NCBI GenBank assembly: GCA_963932465.1
Contig: OZ010795.1
Coordinates: 524,215,451 to 524,279,450 of the forward strand
DNA: 64,000 bases
Source: Maratus speciosus
Taxonomy: Eukaryota > Arthropoda > Arachnida > Araneae > Salticidae
Direction: 5' to 3'
Shown here: positions 11,901 through 24,178 of the stretch, one piece after another
How the letters are laid out: every line of letters begins with the position of its first letter
How positions within the stretch are numbered: position 1 is the first letter of the stretch
The notes under the pieces: model-generated
Database searches by the model: none
The model's input: only the letters and a program-made list of their open reading frames with translations
Told to the model about the DNA's origin: nothing
Position numbers and translations under genes: made by a program

Positions 11901-14900
11901 GCACTCATAAACCGACAAAACATCACTGGATGCACGAAACTCACTGTTCAGCGATCTCTAAAATGCACGAAACTCGTCGATGCCGCGATCTCTAAAATGC
12001 AGGAAACTCGTCGATGCTGCGATCAGTAACGCACGTATGAGGGCTGCGCGCTCATAAACCGAAAAAAAACATCACTGGACGCACGAAACTCGCTGTGTAG
12101 CGATCTCTAAAATGCACGAAACTCGTCGATGCCGCGATCTCTAAAATGCAGGAAACTCGTCGATACAGCGATCAGTAACGCACGTATGAGGTCTGCGCGC
12201 TCATAAACCTGAAAAAAAAAACATCAATGGACCCACGAAACTCTCTGTGCAGCGATCTCTAAAATGCACGAAACTCGTCTATGCCGCAATCTTTAAAATG
12301 CAGGAAACTCGTCGATCCTGCGATCAGTAACGCACGTATGAGCGCTGCGCGCTCATAAACCGAAAAAAACGTCACTGGATGCACGAAACTCGCCTTTCAG
12401 CGATCTCTAAAATGCACGAAACTCGTCGATGCCGCGATCTCTAAAATGCAGGAAACTCGTCGATGTTGCGATCTGTACCGCACGTATGAGCGCTGCGCGC
12501 TGATAAACCGAAAAGAACATCACTGGATGCACGAAACTCGCTGTGCAGCGATCTCTAAGAAGCACGAAACTCGTCGATTCAGCGATCAGTAACGCACGTA
12601 TGAGCGCTGCGCGCTCATAAACCGAAAAAAAATTCACTGGACGCACGAAACTCTCTGTGCAGCGATCTCTAAAATGCACGAAACTCGTCGATGCCGCAAT
12701 CTCTAAAATGCAGGAAACTCGTCGATCCTGCGATCAGTAACGCACGTATGAGCGCTGCGTGCTCATAAACCGAAAAAACATCACTGGATGCACGAAACTC
12801 ACTGTTCAGCGATCTCTAAAATGCACGAAACTCGTCGATGCCGCGATCTCTAAAATGCAGGAAACTCGTCGATGCTGCGATCAGTAACGCACATATGAGG
12901 GCTGCGCGCTCATAAACCGAAAAAAACATCACTGGATGTACGAAACTCGCCTTTCAGCGATCTCTAAAATGCACGAAACTCGTCGATGCCGCGATCTCTA
13001 AAATGCAGGAAACTCGTCGATCCTGCGATCAGTAACGCACGTATGAGCGCTGCGCGCTCATAAAACGAAGAAAAACATCACTGGATGCACGAAACTCGCT
13101 GTGCAGCTATCTCTAAGATTCACAAAACTCGTCGATGTCGCGATCTCTAAAATGCAGAAACTCGTCGATGCTGCGATCTGTAACGCACGTATGAGCGCTG
13201 CGCGCTCATAAACCGAAAAAAAAATCACTGGATGCACGAAACTCGCTGTACAGTGATCTCTAAGATGCAGGAAACTCGTCGATGCCGCGATCTCTAAAAT
13301 GCAGGAAACTCGTCCATGCTACGATCAGTAAAGTACGTATGAGCGCTGCGCACTCATAAACCGAAAAAAACATCACTGGACGCACGAAACTCGCTGTGCA
13401 GCGATCTCTAAAATGCACGAAACTCGTCGATGCCGCAATCTCTAAAATGCAGGAAACTCGTCGATGCTGCGATCAGTAACGCATGTATGAGCGCTGCGCG
13501 CTCATAAACCGAAAAAAAACATCACTGGATGCACGAAACTCGCTGTTCAGCGATCTCTAAGAAGCACAAAACTCGTCGATGCAGCGATCAGTAACGCACG
13601 TATGAGCGCTGCGGGCTCATAAACCGAAAAATCATCACTGGACGCACGAAACTCTCTGTGCAGCGATCTCTAAAATGCACGAAACTCGTCTATGCCGCAA
13701 TCTTTAAGATGCAGGAAACTCGTCGATCCTGCGATCAGTAACGCACGTATGAGCGCTTCGCGCTCATAAACCGAAAAAACATCACTGGATGCACGAAACT
13801 CGCCTTTCAGCGATCTCTAAAATGCACGAAACTCGTCGATGCCGCGATCTCTAAGAAGCACAAAACTCGTCGATGCAGCGATCAGTAACGCACGTATGAG
13901 CTCTGCGCGCTCATAAACCGAAAAAAAAATCACTGGATGTACGAAACTCGCTGTGCAGCTATCTCTAAGATGCACGAAACTCGTCGATGCCGCGATCTCT
14001 AAAATGCAGGAAACTCGTCGACGCTGCGATGGGTAACGCACGTATCAGCGCTGCGCGCTGATAAACCGAAAAGAACATCACTGGATGCACGAAACTCGCT
14101 GTGCAGCGATCTCTAAGAAGCACGAAACTCGTCGATTCAGCGATCAGTAACGCACGTATGAGCGCTGCGCGCTCATAAACCGAAAAAAACATCACTGGAC
14201 GCACGAAACTCTCTGTGCAGCGATCTCTAAAATGCACGAAACTCGTCGATGCCGCAATCTCTAAAATGCAGGAAACTCGTCGATCCTGCGATCAGTAACG
14301 CACGTATGAGCGCTGCGTGCTCATAAACCGAAAAAACATCACTGGATGCACGAAACTCACTGTTCAGCGATCTCTAAAATGCACGAAACTCGTCGATGCC
14401 GCGATCTCTAAAATGCAGGAAACTCGTCGATGCTGCGATCAGTAACGCACATATGAGGGCTGCGCGCTCATAAACCGAAAAAAACATCACTGGATGTACG
14501 AAACTCGCCTTTCAGCGATCTCTAAAATGCACGAAACTCGTCGATGCCGCGATCTCTAAAATGCAGGAAACTCGTCGATCCTGCGATCAGTAACGCACGT
14601 ATGAGCGCTGCGCGCTCATAAAACGAAGAAAAACATCACTGGATGCACGAAACTCGCTGTGCAGCTATCTCTAAGATTCACAAAACTCGTCGATGTCGCG
14701 ATCTGTAAAATGCAGAAACTCGTCGATGCTGCGATCTGTAACGCACGTATGAGCGCTGCGCGCTCATAAACCGAAAAAAACATCACTGGACGCACGAAAC
14801 TCTCTGTGCAGCGATCTCTAAAATGCACGAAACTCGTCGATGCCGCAATCTCTAAAATGCAGGAAACTCGTCGATCCTGCGATCAGTAACGCACGTATGA

Positions 14901-15909
14901 GCGCTGCGCACTCATAAACCGAAAAAACATCACTGGATGCACGAAACTCACTGTTCAGCGATCTCTAAAATGCAGGAAACTCGTCGATGCTGCGATCAGT
15001 AACGCACGTATGAGGGCTGCGCGCTCATAAACCGAAAAAAAACATCACTGGACGCACGAAACTCGCTGTGTAGCGATCTCTAAAATGCACGAAACTCGTC
15101 GATGCCGCGATCTCTAAAATGCAGGAAACTCGTCGATACAGCGATCAGTAACGCACGTATGAGGTCTGCGCGCTCATAAACCTGAAAAAAAAAACATCAA
15201 TGGACCCACGAAACTCTCTGTGCAGCGATCTCTAAAATGCACGAAACTCGTCTATGCCGCAATCTTTAAAATGCAGGAAACTCGTCGATCCTGCGATCAG
15301 TAACGCACGTATGAGCGCTGCGCGCTCATAAACCGAAAAAAACGTCACTGGATGCACGAAACTCGCCTTTCAGCGATCTCTAAAATGCACGAAACTCGTC
15401 GATGCCACGATCTCTAAAATGCAGGAAACTCGTCGATGTTGCGATCCGTACCGCACGTATGAGCGCTGCGCGCTGATAAACCGAAAAGAACATCACTGGA
15501 TGCACGAAACTCGCTGTGCAGCGATCTCTAAGAAGCACGAAACTCGTCGATTCAGCGATCAGTAACGCACGTATGAGCGCTGCGCGCTCATAAACCGAAA
15601 AAAACATCACTGGACGCACGAAACTCTCTGTGCAGCGATCTCTAAAATGCACGAAACTCGTCGATGCCGCAATCTCTAAAATGCAGGAAACTCGTCGATC
15701 CTGCGATCAGTAACGCACGTATGAGCGCTGCGTGCTCATAAACCGAAAAAACATCACTGGATGCACGAAACTCACTGTTCAGCGATCTCTAAAATGCACG
15801 AAACTCGTCGATGCCGCGATCTCTAAAATGCAGGAAACTCGTCGATGCTGCGATCAGTAACGCACATATGAGGGCTGCGCGCTCATAAACCGAAAAAAAC
15901 ATCACTGGA
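8947..15909. repeat. 63-monomer higher-order repeat, partial copy 2
   Basis: This block repeats positions 1-6963 at a constant offset of 8946. All landmarks I checked line up with no net insertion or deletion, and I found no substitution in the stretches I compared. The match ends inside one monomer: after the shared CATCACTGGA, copy 1 continues CGCACG (6964) and copy 2 continues TGTACG (15910). Copy 2 then joins a different monomer series, so it lacks the last 14 monomers of the unit. The duplication is either very recent or an assembly effect. Confidence 0.9.
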
Positions 15910-18900
15910 TGTACGAAACTCGCCTTTCAGCGATCTCTAAAATGCACGAAACTCGTCGATGCCGCGATCTCTAAAATGCAGGAAACTCGTCGATCCTGCG
16001 ATCAGTAACGCACGTATGAGCGCTGCGCGCTCATAAAACGAAGAAAAACATCACTGGATGCACGAAACTCGCTGTGCAGCTATCTCTAAGATTCACAAAA
16101 CTCGTCGATGTCGCGATCTGTAAAATGCAGAAACTCGTCGATGCTGCGATCTGTAACGCACGTATGAGCGCTGCGCGCTCATAAACCGAAAAAAAAAATC
16201 ACTGGATGCACGAAACTCGCTGTACAGTGATCTCTAAGATGCAGGAAACTCGTCGATGTCGCGATCTCTAAAATGCAGGAAACTCGTCCATGCTACGATC
16301 AGTAAAGTACGTATGAGCGCTGCGCACTCATAAACCGAAAAAAACATCACTGGAAGCACGAAACTCGCTGTGCAGCGATCTCTAAAATGCACGAAACTCG
16401 TCGATGCCGCAAACTCTAAAATGCAGGAAACTCGTCGATGCTGCGATCAGTAACGCATGTATGAGCGCGCAGCGCTCATAAACCGAAAAAACATCACTGG
16501 ACGCACGAAACTCTCTGTGCAGCGATCTCTAAAATGCACGAAACTCGTCTATGCTGCAATCTTTAAAATGGAGGAAACTCGTCGATCCTGCGATCAGTAA
16601 CGCACGTATGAGCGCTTCGCGCTCATAAACCGAAAAAACATCACTGGATGCACGAAACTCGCCTTTCAGCGATCTCTAAAATGCACGAAACTCGTCGATG
16701 CCGCGATCTCTAAGAAGCACAAAACTCGTCGATGCAGCGATCAGTAACGCACGTATGAGCTCTGCGCGCTCATAAACCGAAAAAAAAATCACTGGATGTA
16801 CGAAACTCGCTGTGCAGCTATCTCTAAGATGCACGAAACTCGTCGATGCCGCGATCTCTAAAATGCAGGAAACTCGTCGACGCTGCGATCAGGAACGTAC
16901 GTATGAGCGCTGCGCGCTCATAAACCGAAAAAAAAATCACGATGCACGAAACTCGCTGTTCAGCGATCTCTAAGAAGCACAAAACTCGTCGATGCAGCGA
17001 TCAGCAACGCAAGTATGAGCGCTGCGGGCTAATAAACCGAAAAAAACATCACTGGACGCACGAAACTCGCTGTGCAGCGATCTCTAAAATGCACGAAACT
17101 CGTCGATGCCGCAATCTCTAAAATGCAGGAAACTCGTCGATGCTGCGATCAGTAATGCACGTATGAGCGCTGCGGGCTAATAAACCGAAAAAAACATCAC
17201 TGGATGTACGAAGTTCGCCTTTCAGCGATCTCTAAAATGCACGAAACTCGTCGATGCCGCGATCTCTAAAATGCAGGAAACTCGTCGATCCTGCGATCAG
17301 TAACGCACGTATGAGCGCTGCGCGCTCATAAAACGAAGAAAAACATCACTGGATGCACGAAACTCGCTGTTCAGCGATCTCTAAGAAGCACAAAACTCGT
17401 CGATGCGGCGATCAGTAACGCACGTATGAGCGCTGAGGGCTCATAAACCGAAAAAACATCACTGGACGCACGAAACTCTCTGTGCAGCGATCTCTAAAAT
17501 GCACGAAACTCGTCTATGCCGCAATCTTTAAAATGCAGGAAACTCGTCGATCCTGCGATCAGTAACGCACGTATGAGCACTGCGGGCTCATAAACCGAAA
17601 AAACATCACTGGACGCACGAAACTCTCTGTGCAGCGATCTCTAAGAAGCACGAAACTCGTCGATGCAGCGATCAGTAACGCACGTATTAGCGCTGCGCGC
17701 TCATAAACCGAAAAAAACATCACTGGACGCACGAAACTCTCTGTGCAGCGATCTCTAAAATGCTCGAAACTCGTCGATGCCGCAATCTCTAAAATGCAGG
17801 AAACTCGTCGATCCTGCGATCAGTAACGCACGTATGAGCGCTGCGCGCTCATAAACCGAAAAAAACATCACTGGATGCACGAAACTCGCCTTTCAGCGAT
17901 CTCTAAAATGCACGAAACTCGTCGATGCCGCGATCTCTAAAATGCAGGAAACTCGTCGATGTTGCGATCTGTACCGCACGTATGAGAGCTGCGCGCTGAT
18001 AAACCGAAAAAAAACATCACCGGATGCACGAAACTCGCTGTGCAGCGATCTCTAAGATGCACGAAACTCGTCGATGCCGCGATCTCTAAAATGCATGAAA
18101 CTCGTCGATGCTGCGATCAGTAACGTACGTATGAGCGCGCAGCGCTCATAAGCCGAAAAGAACATCACTGGATGCACGAAACTCGCTGTGCAGCGATCTC
18201 TAAGAAGCACGAAACTCGTCGATGCAGCGATCAGTAACGCACGTATGAGCGCTGCGCGCTCATTAACCGAAAAAAACATCACTGGACGCACGAAACTCTC
18301 TGTGCAGCGATCTCTAAAATGCACGAAACTCGTCGATGCCGCAATCTCTAAAATGCAGGAAACTCGTCGATCCTGCGATCAGTAACGCACGTATGAGCGC
18401 TGCGCGCTCATAAACCGAAAAAACATCACTGGATGCACGAAACTCGCTGTGCAGCTATCTCTAAGATGCACAAAACTCGTCGATGCCGCGATCTCTAAAA
18501 TGCAGGAAACTCGTCCATGCTACGATCAGTAAAGTACGTATGAGCGCTGCGCACTCATAAACCGAAAAAAACATCACTGGACGCACGAAACTCGCAGTGC
18601 AGAGATCTCTAAAATGCACGAAACTCGTCGATGCCGCAATCTCTAAAATACAGGAAACTCGTCGATGCTGCGATCAGTAACGCACGTATGAGCGCTTCGC
18701 GCTCATAAACCGAAAAAAACATCACTGGATGCACGAAACTCGCCTTTCAGCGATCTCTAAAATGCACGAAACTCGTCGATGCCGCGATCTCTAAGAAGCA
18801 CAAAACTCGTCGATGCAGCGATCAGTAACGCATGTATGAGCGCTGCGCGCTCATAAACCGAAAAAAACATCACTGGATGCACGAAACTCGCTGTTCAGCG

Positions 18901-19456
18901 ATCTCTAAGAAGCACAAAACTCGTCGATGCAGCGATCAGTAACGCACGTATGAGCGCTGCGGGCTCATAAACCGAAAAAACATCACTGGACGCACGAAAC
19001 TCTCTGTGCAGCGATCTCTAAAATGCACGAAACTCGTCTATGCCGCAATCTTTAAAATGCAGGAAACTCGTCGATCCTGCGATCAGTAACGCACGTATGA
19101 GCGCTTCGCGCTCATAAACCGAAAAAAACATCACTGGATGCACGAAACTCGCCTTTCAGCGATCTCTAAAATGCACGAAACTCGTCGATGCCGCGATCTC
19201 TAAGAAGCACAAAACTCGTCGATGCAGCGATCAGTAACGCACGTATGAGCGCTGCGGGCTCATAAACCGAAAAAACATCACTGGATGCACGAAACTCGCT
19301 GTGCAGCTATCTCTAAGATGCACGAAACTCGTCGATGTCGCGATCTCTAAAATGCAGAACCTCGTCGATGCTGCGATCTGTAACGCACGTATGAGCGCTG
19401 CGCGCTAATAAACCAAAAAAAAAACATCACTGGATGCACGAAACTCGCTGTGCAGC
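15910..19456. repeat. Mosaic satellite segment
   Basis: The monomers here are the same variant types as in the first 16 kb, in a different order. From about 16920 to 17820 the series matches about 24840-25760 (offset 7919) and about 31310-32220. From 18047 to 18600 it matches 890-1446 of the first unit, and from 18900 to 19604 it matches 1596-2300. There are several single-event joins. The palindrome at 16460-16480 has the left context of one monomer type and the right context of another. Around 16880 a GATGGGTAAC monomer is fused to the following one. Confidence 0.85.
16460..16480. repeat. Inverted-loop palindrome at a deletion join
   Basis: The left context (AACGCATG) is that of the monomer type at 4457-4605. 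The right context (short A-tract, then GGACGCACG and the CTCTCTGTGCAGC end) is that of the following short monomer type at 4606-4718. One 113-bp unit is thus missing, and the palindrome at the join has its loop reversed. Confidence 0.82.
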
Positions 19457-21874
19457 GATTTCTAAGATGCAGGAAACTCGTCGATGCCGCGATCTCTAAA
19501 ATGCAGGAAACTCGTCCATGCTACGATCAGTAAAGTACGTATGAGCGCTGCGCGCTCACAAACCGAAAAAAACATCACTGGACGCACGAAACTCGCCTTT
19601 CAGCGATCTCTAAAATGCACGAAACTCGTCGATGCCGCGATCTCTAAAATGCAGGAAACTCGTCGATCCTGAGATCAGTAACGCACGTATGAGCGCTGCG
19701 CGCTCATAAAACGAAGAAAAACATCACTGGATGCACGAAACTCGCTGTGCAGCTATCTCTAAGATTTACAAAACTCGTCGATGTCGCGATCTCTAAAATG
19801 CAGAAACTCGTCGATGCTGCGATCTGTAACGCACGTATGAGCGCTGCGCGCTCATAAACCGAAAAAAAAATCACTGGATGCACGAAACTCGCTGTACAGT
19901 GATCTCTAAGATGCAGGAAACTCGTCGATGCCGCGATCTCTAAAATGCAGGAAACTCGTCCATGCTACGATCAGTAAAGTACGTATGAGCGCTGCGCACT
20001 CATAAACCGAAAAAAACATCACTGGACGCACGAAACTCGCTGTGCAGCGATCTCTAAAATGCACGAAACTCGTCGATGCCGCAATCTCTAAAATGCAGGA
20101 AACTCGTCGATGCTGCGATCAGTAACGCATGAATGAGCGCTGCGCGCTCATAAACCGAAAAAAAACATCACTGGATGCACGAAACTCGCTGTTCAGCGAT
20201 CTCTAAGAAGCACAAAACTCGTCGATGCAGCGATCAGTAACGCACGTATGAGCGCTGCGCGCTCATAAACCGAAAAAAACATCACTGGACGCACGAAACT
20301 CTCTCTGCAGCGATCTCTAAAATGCACGAAACTCGTCGATGCCGCAATCTCTAAAATGCAGGAAACTCGTCGATCCTGCGATCAGTAACGCACGTATGAG
20401 CGCTGCGCACTCATAAACCGAAAAAACATCACTGGATGCACGAAACTCACTGTTCAGCGATCTCTAAAATGCACGAAACTCGTCGATGCCGCGATCTCTA
20501 AAATGCAGGAAACTCGTCGATGCTGCGATCAGTAACGCACGTATGAGGGCTGCGCGCTCATAAACCGAAAAAAAACATCACTGGACGCACGAAACTCGCT
20601 GTGTAGCGATCTCTAAAATGCACGAAACTCGTCGATGCCGCGATCTCTAAAATGCAGGAAACTCGTCGATACAGCGATCAGTAACGCACGTATGAGGTCT
20701 GCGCGCTCATAAACCTGAAAAAAAAAACATCAATGGACCCACGAAACTCTCTGTGCAGCGATCTCTAAAATGCACTAAACTCGTCTATGCCGCAATCTTT
20801 AAAATGCAGGAAACTCGTCGATCCTGCGATCAGTAACGCACGTATGAGCGCTGCGCGCTGATAAACCGAAAAGAACATCACTGGATGCACGAAACTCGCT
20901 GTGCAGCGATCTCTAAGAAGCACGAAACTCGTCAATTCAGCGATCAGTAACGCACGTATGAGCGCTGCGCGCTCATAAACCGAAAAAAACGTCACTGGAT
21001 GCACGAAACTCACCTTTCAGCGATCTCTAAAATGCACGAAACTCGTCGATGCCGCGATCTCTAAAATGCAGGAAACTCGTCGATGTTGCGATCTGTACCG
21101 CACGTATGAGCGCTGCGCGCTGATAAACCGAAAAGAACATCACTGGATGCACGAAACTCGCTGTGCAGCGATCTCTAAGAAGCACGAAACTCGTCGATTC
21201 AGCGATCAGTAACGCACGTATGAGCGCTGCGCGCTCATAAACCGAAAAATACATCACTGGACGCACGAAACTCTCTGTGCAGCGATCTCTAAAATGCACG
21301 AAACTCGTCGATGCCGCAATCTCTAAAATGCAGGAAACTCGTCGATCCTGCGATCAGTAACGCACGTATGAGCGCTGCGTGCTCATAAACCGAAAAAACA
21401 TCACTGGATGCACGAAACTCACTGTTCAGCGATCTCTAAAATGCACGAAACTCGTCGATGCCGCGATCTCTAAAATGCAGGAAACTCGTCGATGCTGCGA
21501 TCAGTAACGCACATATGAGGGCTGCGCGCTCATAAACCGAAAAAAACATCACTGGATGTACGAAACTCGCCTTTCAGCGATCTCTAAAATGCACGAAACT
21601 CGTCGATGCCGCGATCTCTAAAATGCAGGAAACTCGTCGATCCTGCGATCAGTAACGCACGTATGAGCGCTGCGCGCTCATAAAACGAAGAAAAACATCA
21701 CTGGATGCACGAAACTCGCTGTGCAGCTATCTCTAAGATTCACAAAACTCGTCGATGTCGCGATCTCTAAAATGCAGAAACTCGTCGATGCTGCGATCTG
21801 TAACGCACGTATGAGCGCTGCGCGCTCATAAACCGAAAAAAAAATCACTGGATGCACGAAACTCGCTGTACAGT
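19457..21874. repeat. 2.4-kb tandem duplication, copy 1 (17 monomers, 2418 bp)
   Basis: The block opens with a monomer ending in GCTCACAAACC and runs through 17 monomers to 21874. The series then restarts at 21875. Shared rare markers confirm it: CCTGAGATCAG (near 19670 and 22088) and AAGATTTAC (near 19762 and 22180). Copy 1 carries one extra 114-bp unit compared with copy 2. It lies at 20760-21021, where two chimeric monomers have breakpoints that fall at the palindromes 20843-20863 and 20957-20977. Confidence 0.85.
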
Positions 21875-24178
21875 GATCTCTAAGATGCAGGAAACTCGTC
21901 GATGCCGCGATCTCTAAAATGCAGGAAACTCGTCCATGCTACGATCAGTAAAGTACGTATGAGCGCTGCGCGCTCACAAACCGAAAAAAACATCACTGGA
22001 CGCACGAAACTCGCCTTTCAGCGATCTCTAAAATGCACGAAACTCGTCGATGCCGCGATCTCTAAAATGCAGGAAACTCGTCGATCCTGAGATCAGTAAC
22101 GCACGTATGAGCGCTGCGCGCTCATAAAACGAAGAAAAACATCACTGGATGCACGAAACTCGCTGTGCAGCTATCTCTAAGATTTACAAAACTCGTCGAT
22201 GTCGCGATCTCTAAAATGCAGAAACTCGTCGATGCTGCGATCTGTAACGCACGTATGAGCGCTGCGCGCTCATAAACCGAAAAAAAAATCACTGGATGCA
22301 CGAAACTCGCTGTACAGTGATCTCTAAGATGCAGGAAACTCGTCGATGCCGCGATCTCTAAAATGCAGGAAACTCGTCCATGCTACGATCAGTAAAGTAC
22401 GTATGAGCGCTGCGCACTCATAAACCGAAAAAAACATCACTGGACGCACGAAACTCGCTGTGCAGCGATCTCTAAAATGCACGAAACTCGCCGATGCCGC
22501 AATCTCTAAAATGCAGGAAACTCGTCGATGCTGCGATCAGTAACGCATGAATGAGCGCTGCGCGCTCATAAACCGAAAAAAAACATCACTGGATGCACGA
22601 AACTCGCTGTTCAGCGATCTCTAAGAAGCACAAAACTCGTCGATGCAGCGATCAGTAACGCACGTATGAGCGCTGCGCGCTCATAAACCGAAAAAAACAT
22701 CACTGGACGCACGAAACTCTCTCTGCAGCGATCTCTAAAATGCACGAAACTCGTCGATGCCGCAATCTCTAAAATGCAGGAAACTCGTCGATCCTGCGAT
22801 CAGTAACGCACGTATGAGCGCTGCGCACTCATAAACCGAAAAAACATCACTGGATGCACGAAACTCACTGTTCAGCGATCTCTAAAATGCACGAAACTCG
22901 TCGATGCCGCGATCTCTAAAATGCAGGAAACTCGTCGATGATGCGATCAGTAACGCACGTATGAGGGCTGCGCGCTCATAAACCGAAAAAAAACATCACT
23001 GGACGCACGAAACTCGCTGTGTAGCGATCTCTAAAATGCACGAAACTCGTCGATGCCGCGATCTCTAAAATGCAGGAAACTCGTCGATACAGCGATCAGT
23101 AACGCACGTATGAGGTCTGCGCGCTCATAAACCTGAAAAAAAAAACATCAATGGACCCACGAAACTCTCTGTGCAGCGATCTCTAAAATGCACGAAACTC
23201 GTCTATGCCGCAATCTTTAAAATGCAGGAAACTCGTCGATCCTGCGATCAGTAACGCACGTATGAGCGCTGCGCGCTCATAAACCGAAAAAAACGTCACT
23301 GGATGCACGAAACTCGCCTTTCAGCGATCTCTAAAATGCACGAAACTCGTCGATGCCGCGATCTCTAAAATGCAGGAAACTCGTCGATGTTGCGATCTGT
23401 ACCGCACGTATGAGCGCTGCGCGCTGATAAACCGAAAAGAACATCACTGGATGCACGAAACTCGCTGTGCAGCGATCTCTAAGAAGCACGAAACTCGTCG
23501 ATTCAGCGATCAGTAACGCACGTATGAGCGCTGCGCGCTCATAAACCGAAAAAAACATCACTGGACGCACGAAACTCTCTGTGCAGCGATCTCTAAAATG
23601 CACGAAACTCGTCGATGCCGCAATCTCTAAAATGCAGGAAACTCGTCGATCCTGCGATCAGTAACGCACGTATGAGCGCTGCGTGCTCATAAACCGAAAA
23701 AACATCACTGGATGCACGAAACTCACTGTTCAGCGATCTCTAAAATGCACGAAACTCGTCGATGCCGCGATCTCTAAAATGCAGGAAACTCGTCGATGCT
23801 GCGATCAGTAACGCACATATGAGGGCTGCGCGCTCATAAACCGAAAAAAACATCACTGGATGTACGAAACTCGCCTTTCAGCGATCTCTAAAATGCACGA
23901 AACTCGTCGATGCCGCGATCTCTAAAATGCAGGAAACTCGTCGATCCTGCGATCAGTAACGCACGTATGAGCGCTGCGCGCTCATAAAACGAAGAAAAAC
24001 ATCACTGGATGCACGAAACTCGCTGTGCAGCTATCTCTAAGATTCACAAAACTCGTCGATGTCGCGATCTCTAAAATGCAGAAACTCGTCGATGCTGCGA
24101 TCTGTAACGCACGTATGAGCGCTGCGCGCTCATAAACCGAAAAAAAAATCACTGGATGCACGAAACTCGCTGTACAGT
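21875..24178. repeat. 2.4-kb tandem duplication, copy 2 (16 monomers, 2304 bp)
   Basis: The monomer order is the same as at 19457-21874, minus one short unit (2418 - 2304 = 114 bp). After 24178 the array continues with the series expected from the first HOR (compare 4309 onward) instead of starting a third copy. Confidence 0.85.
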
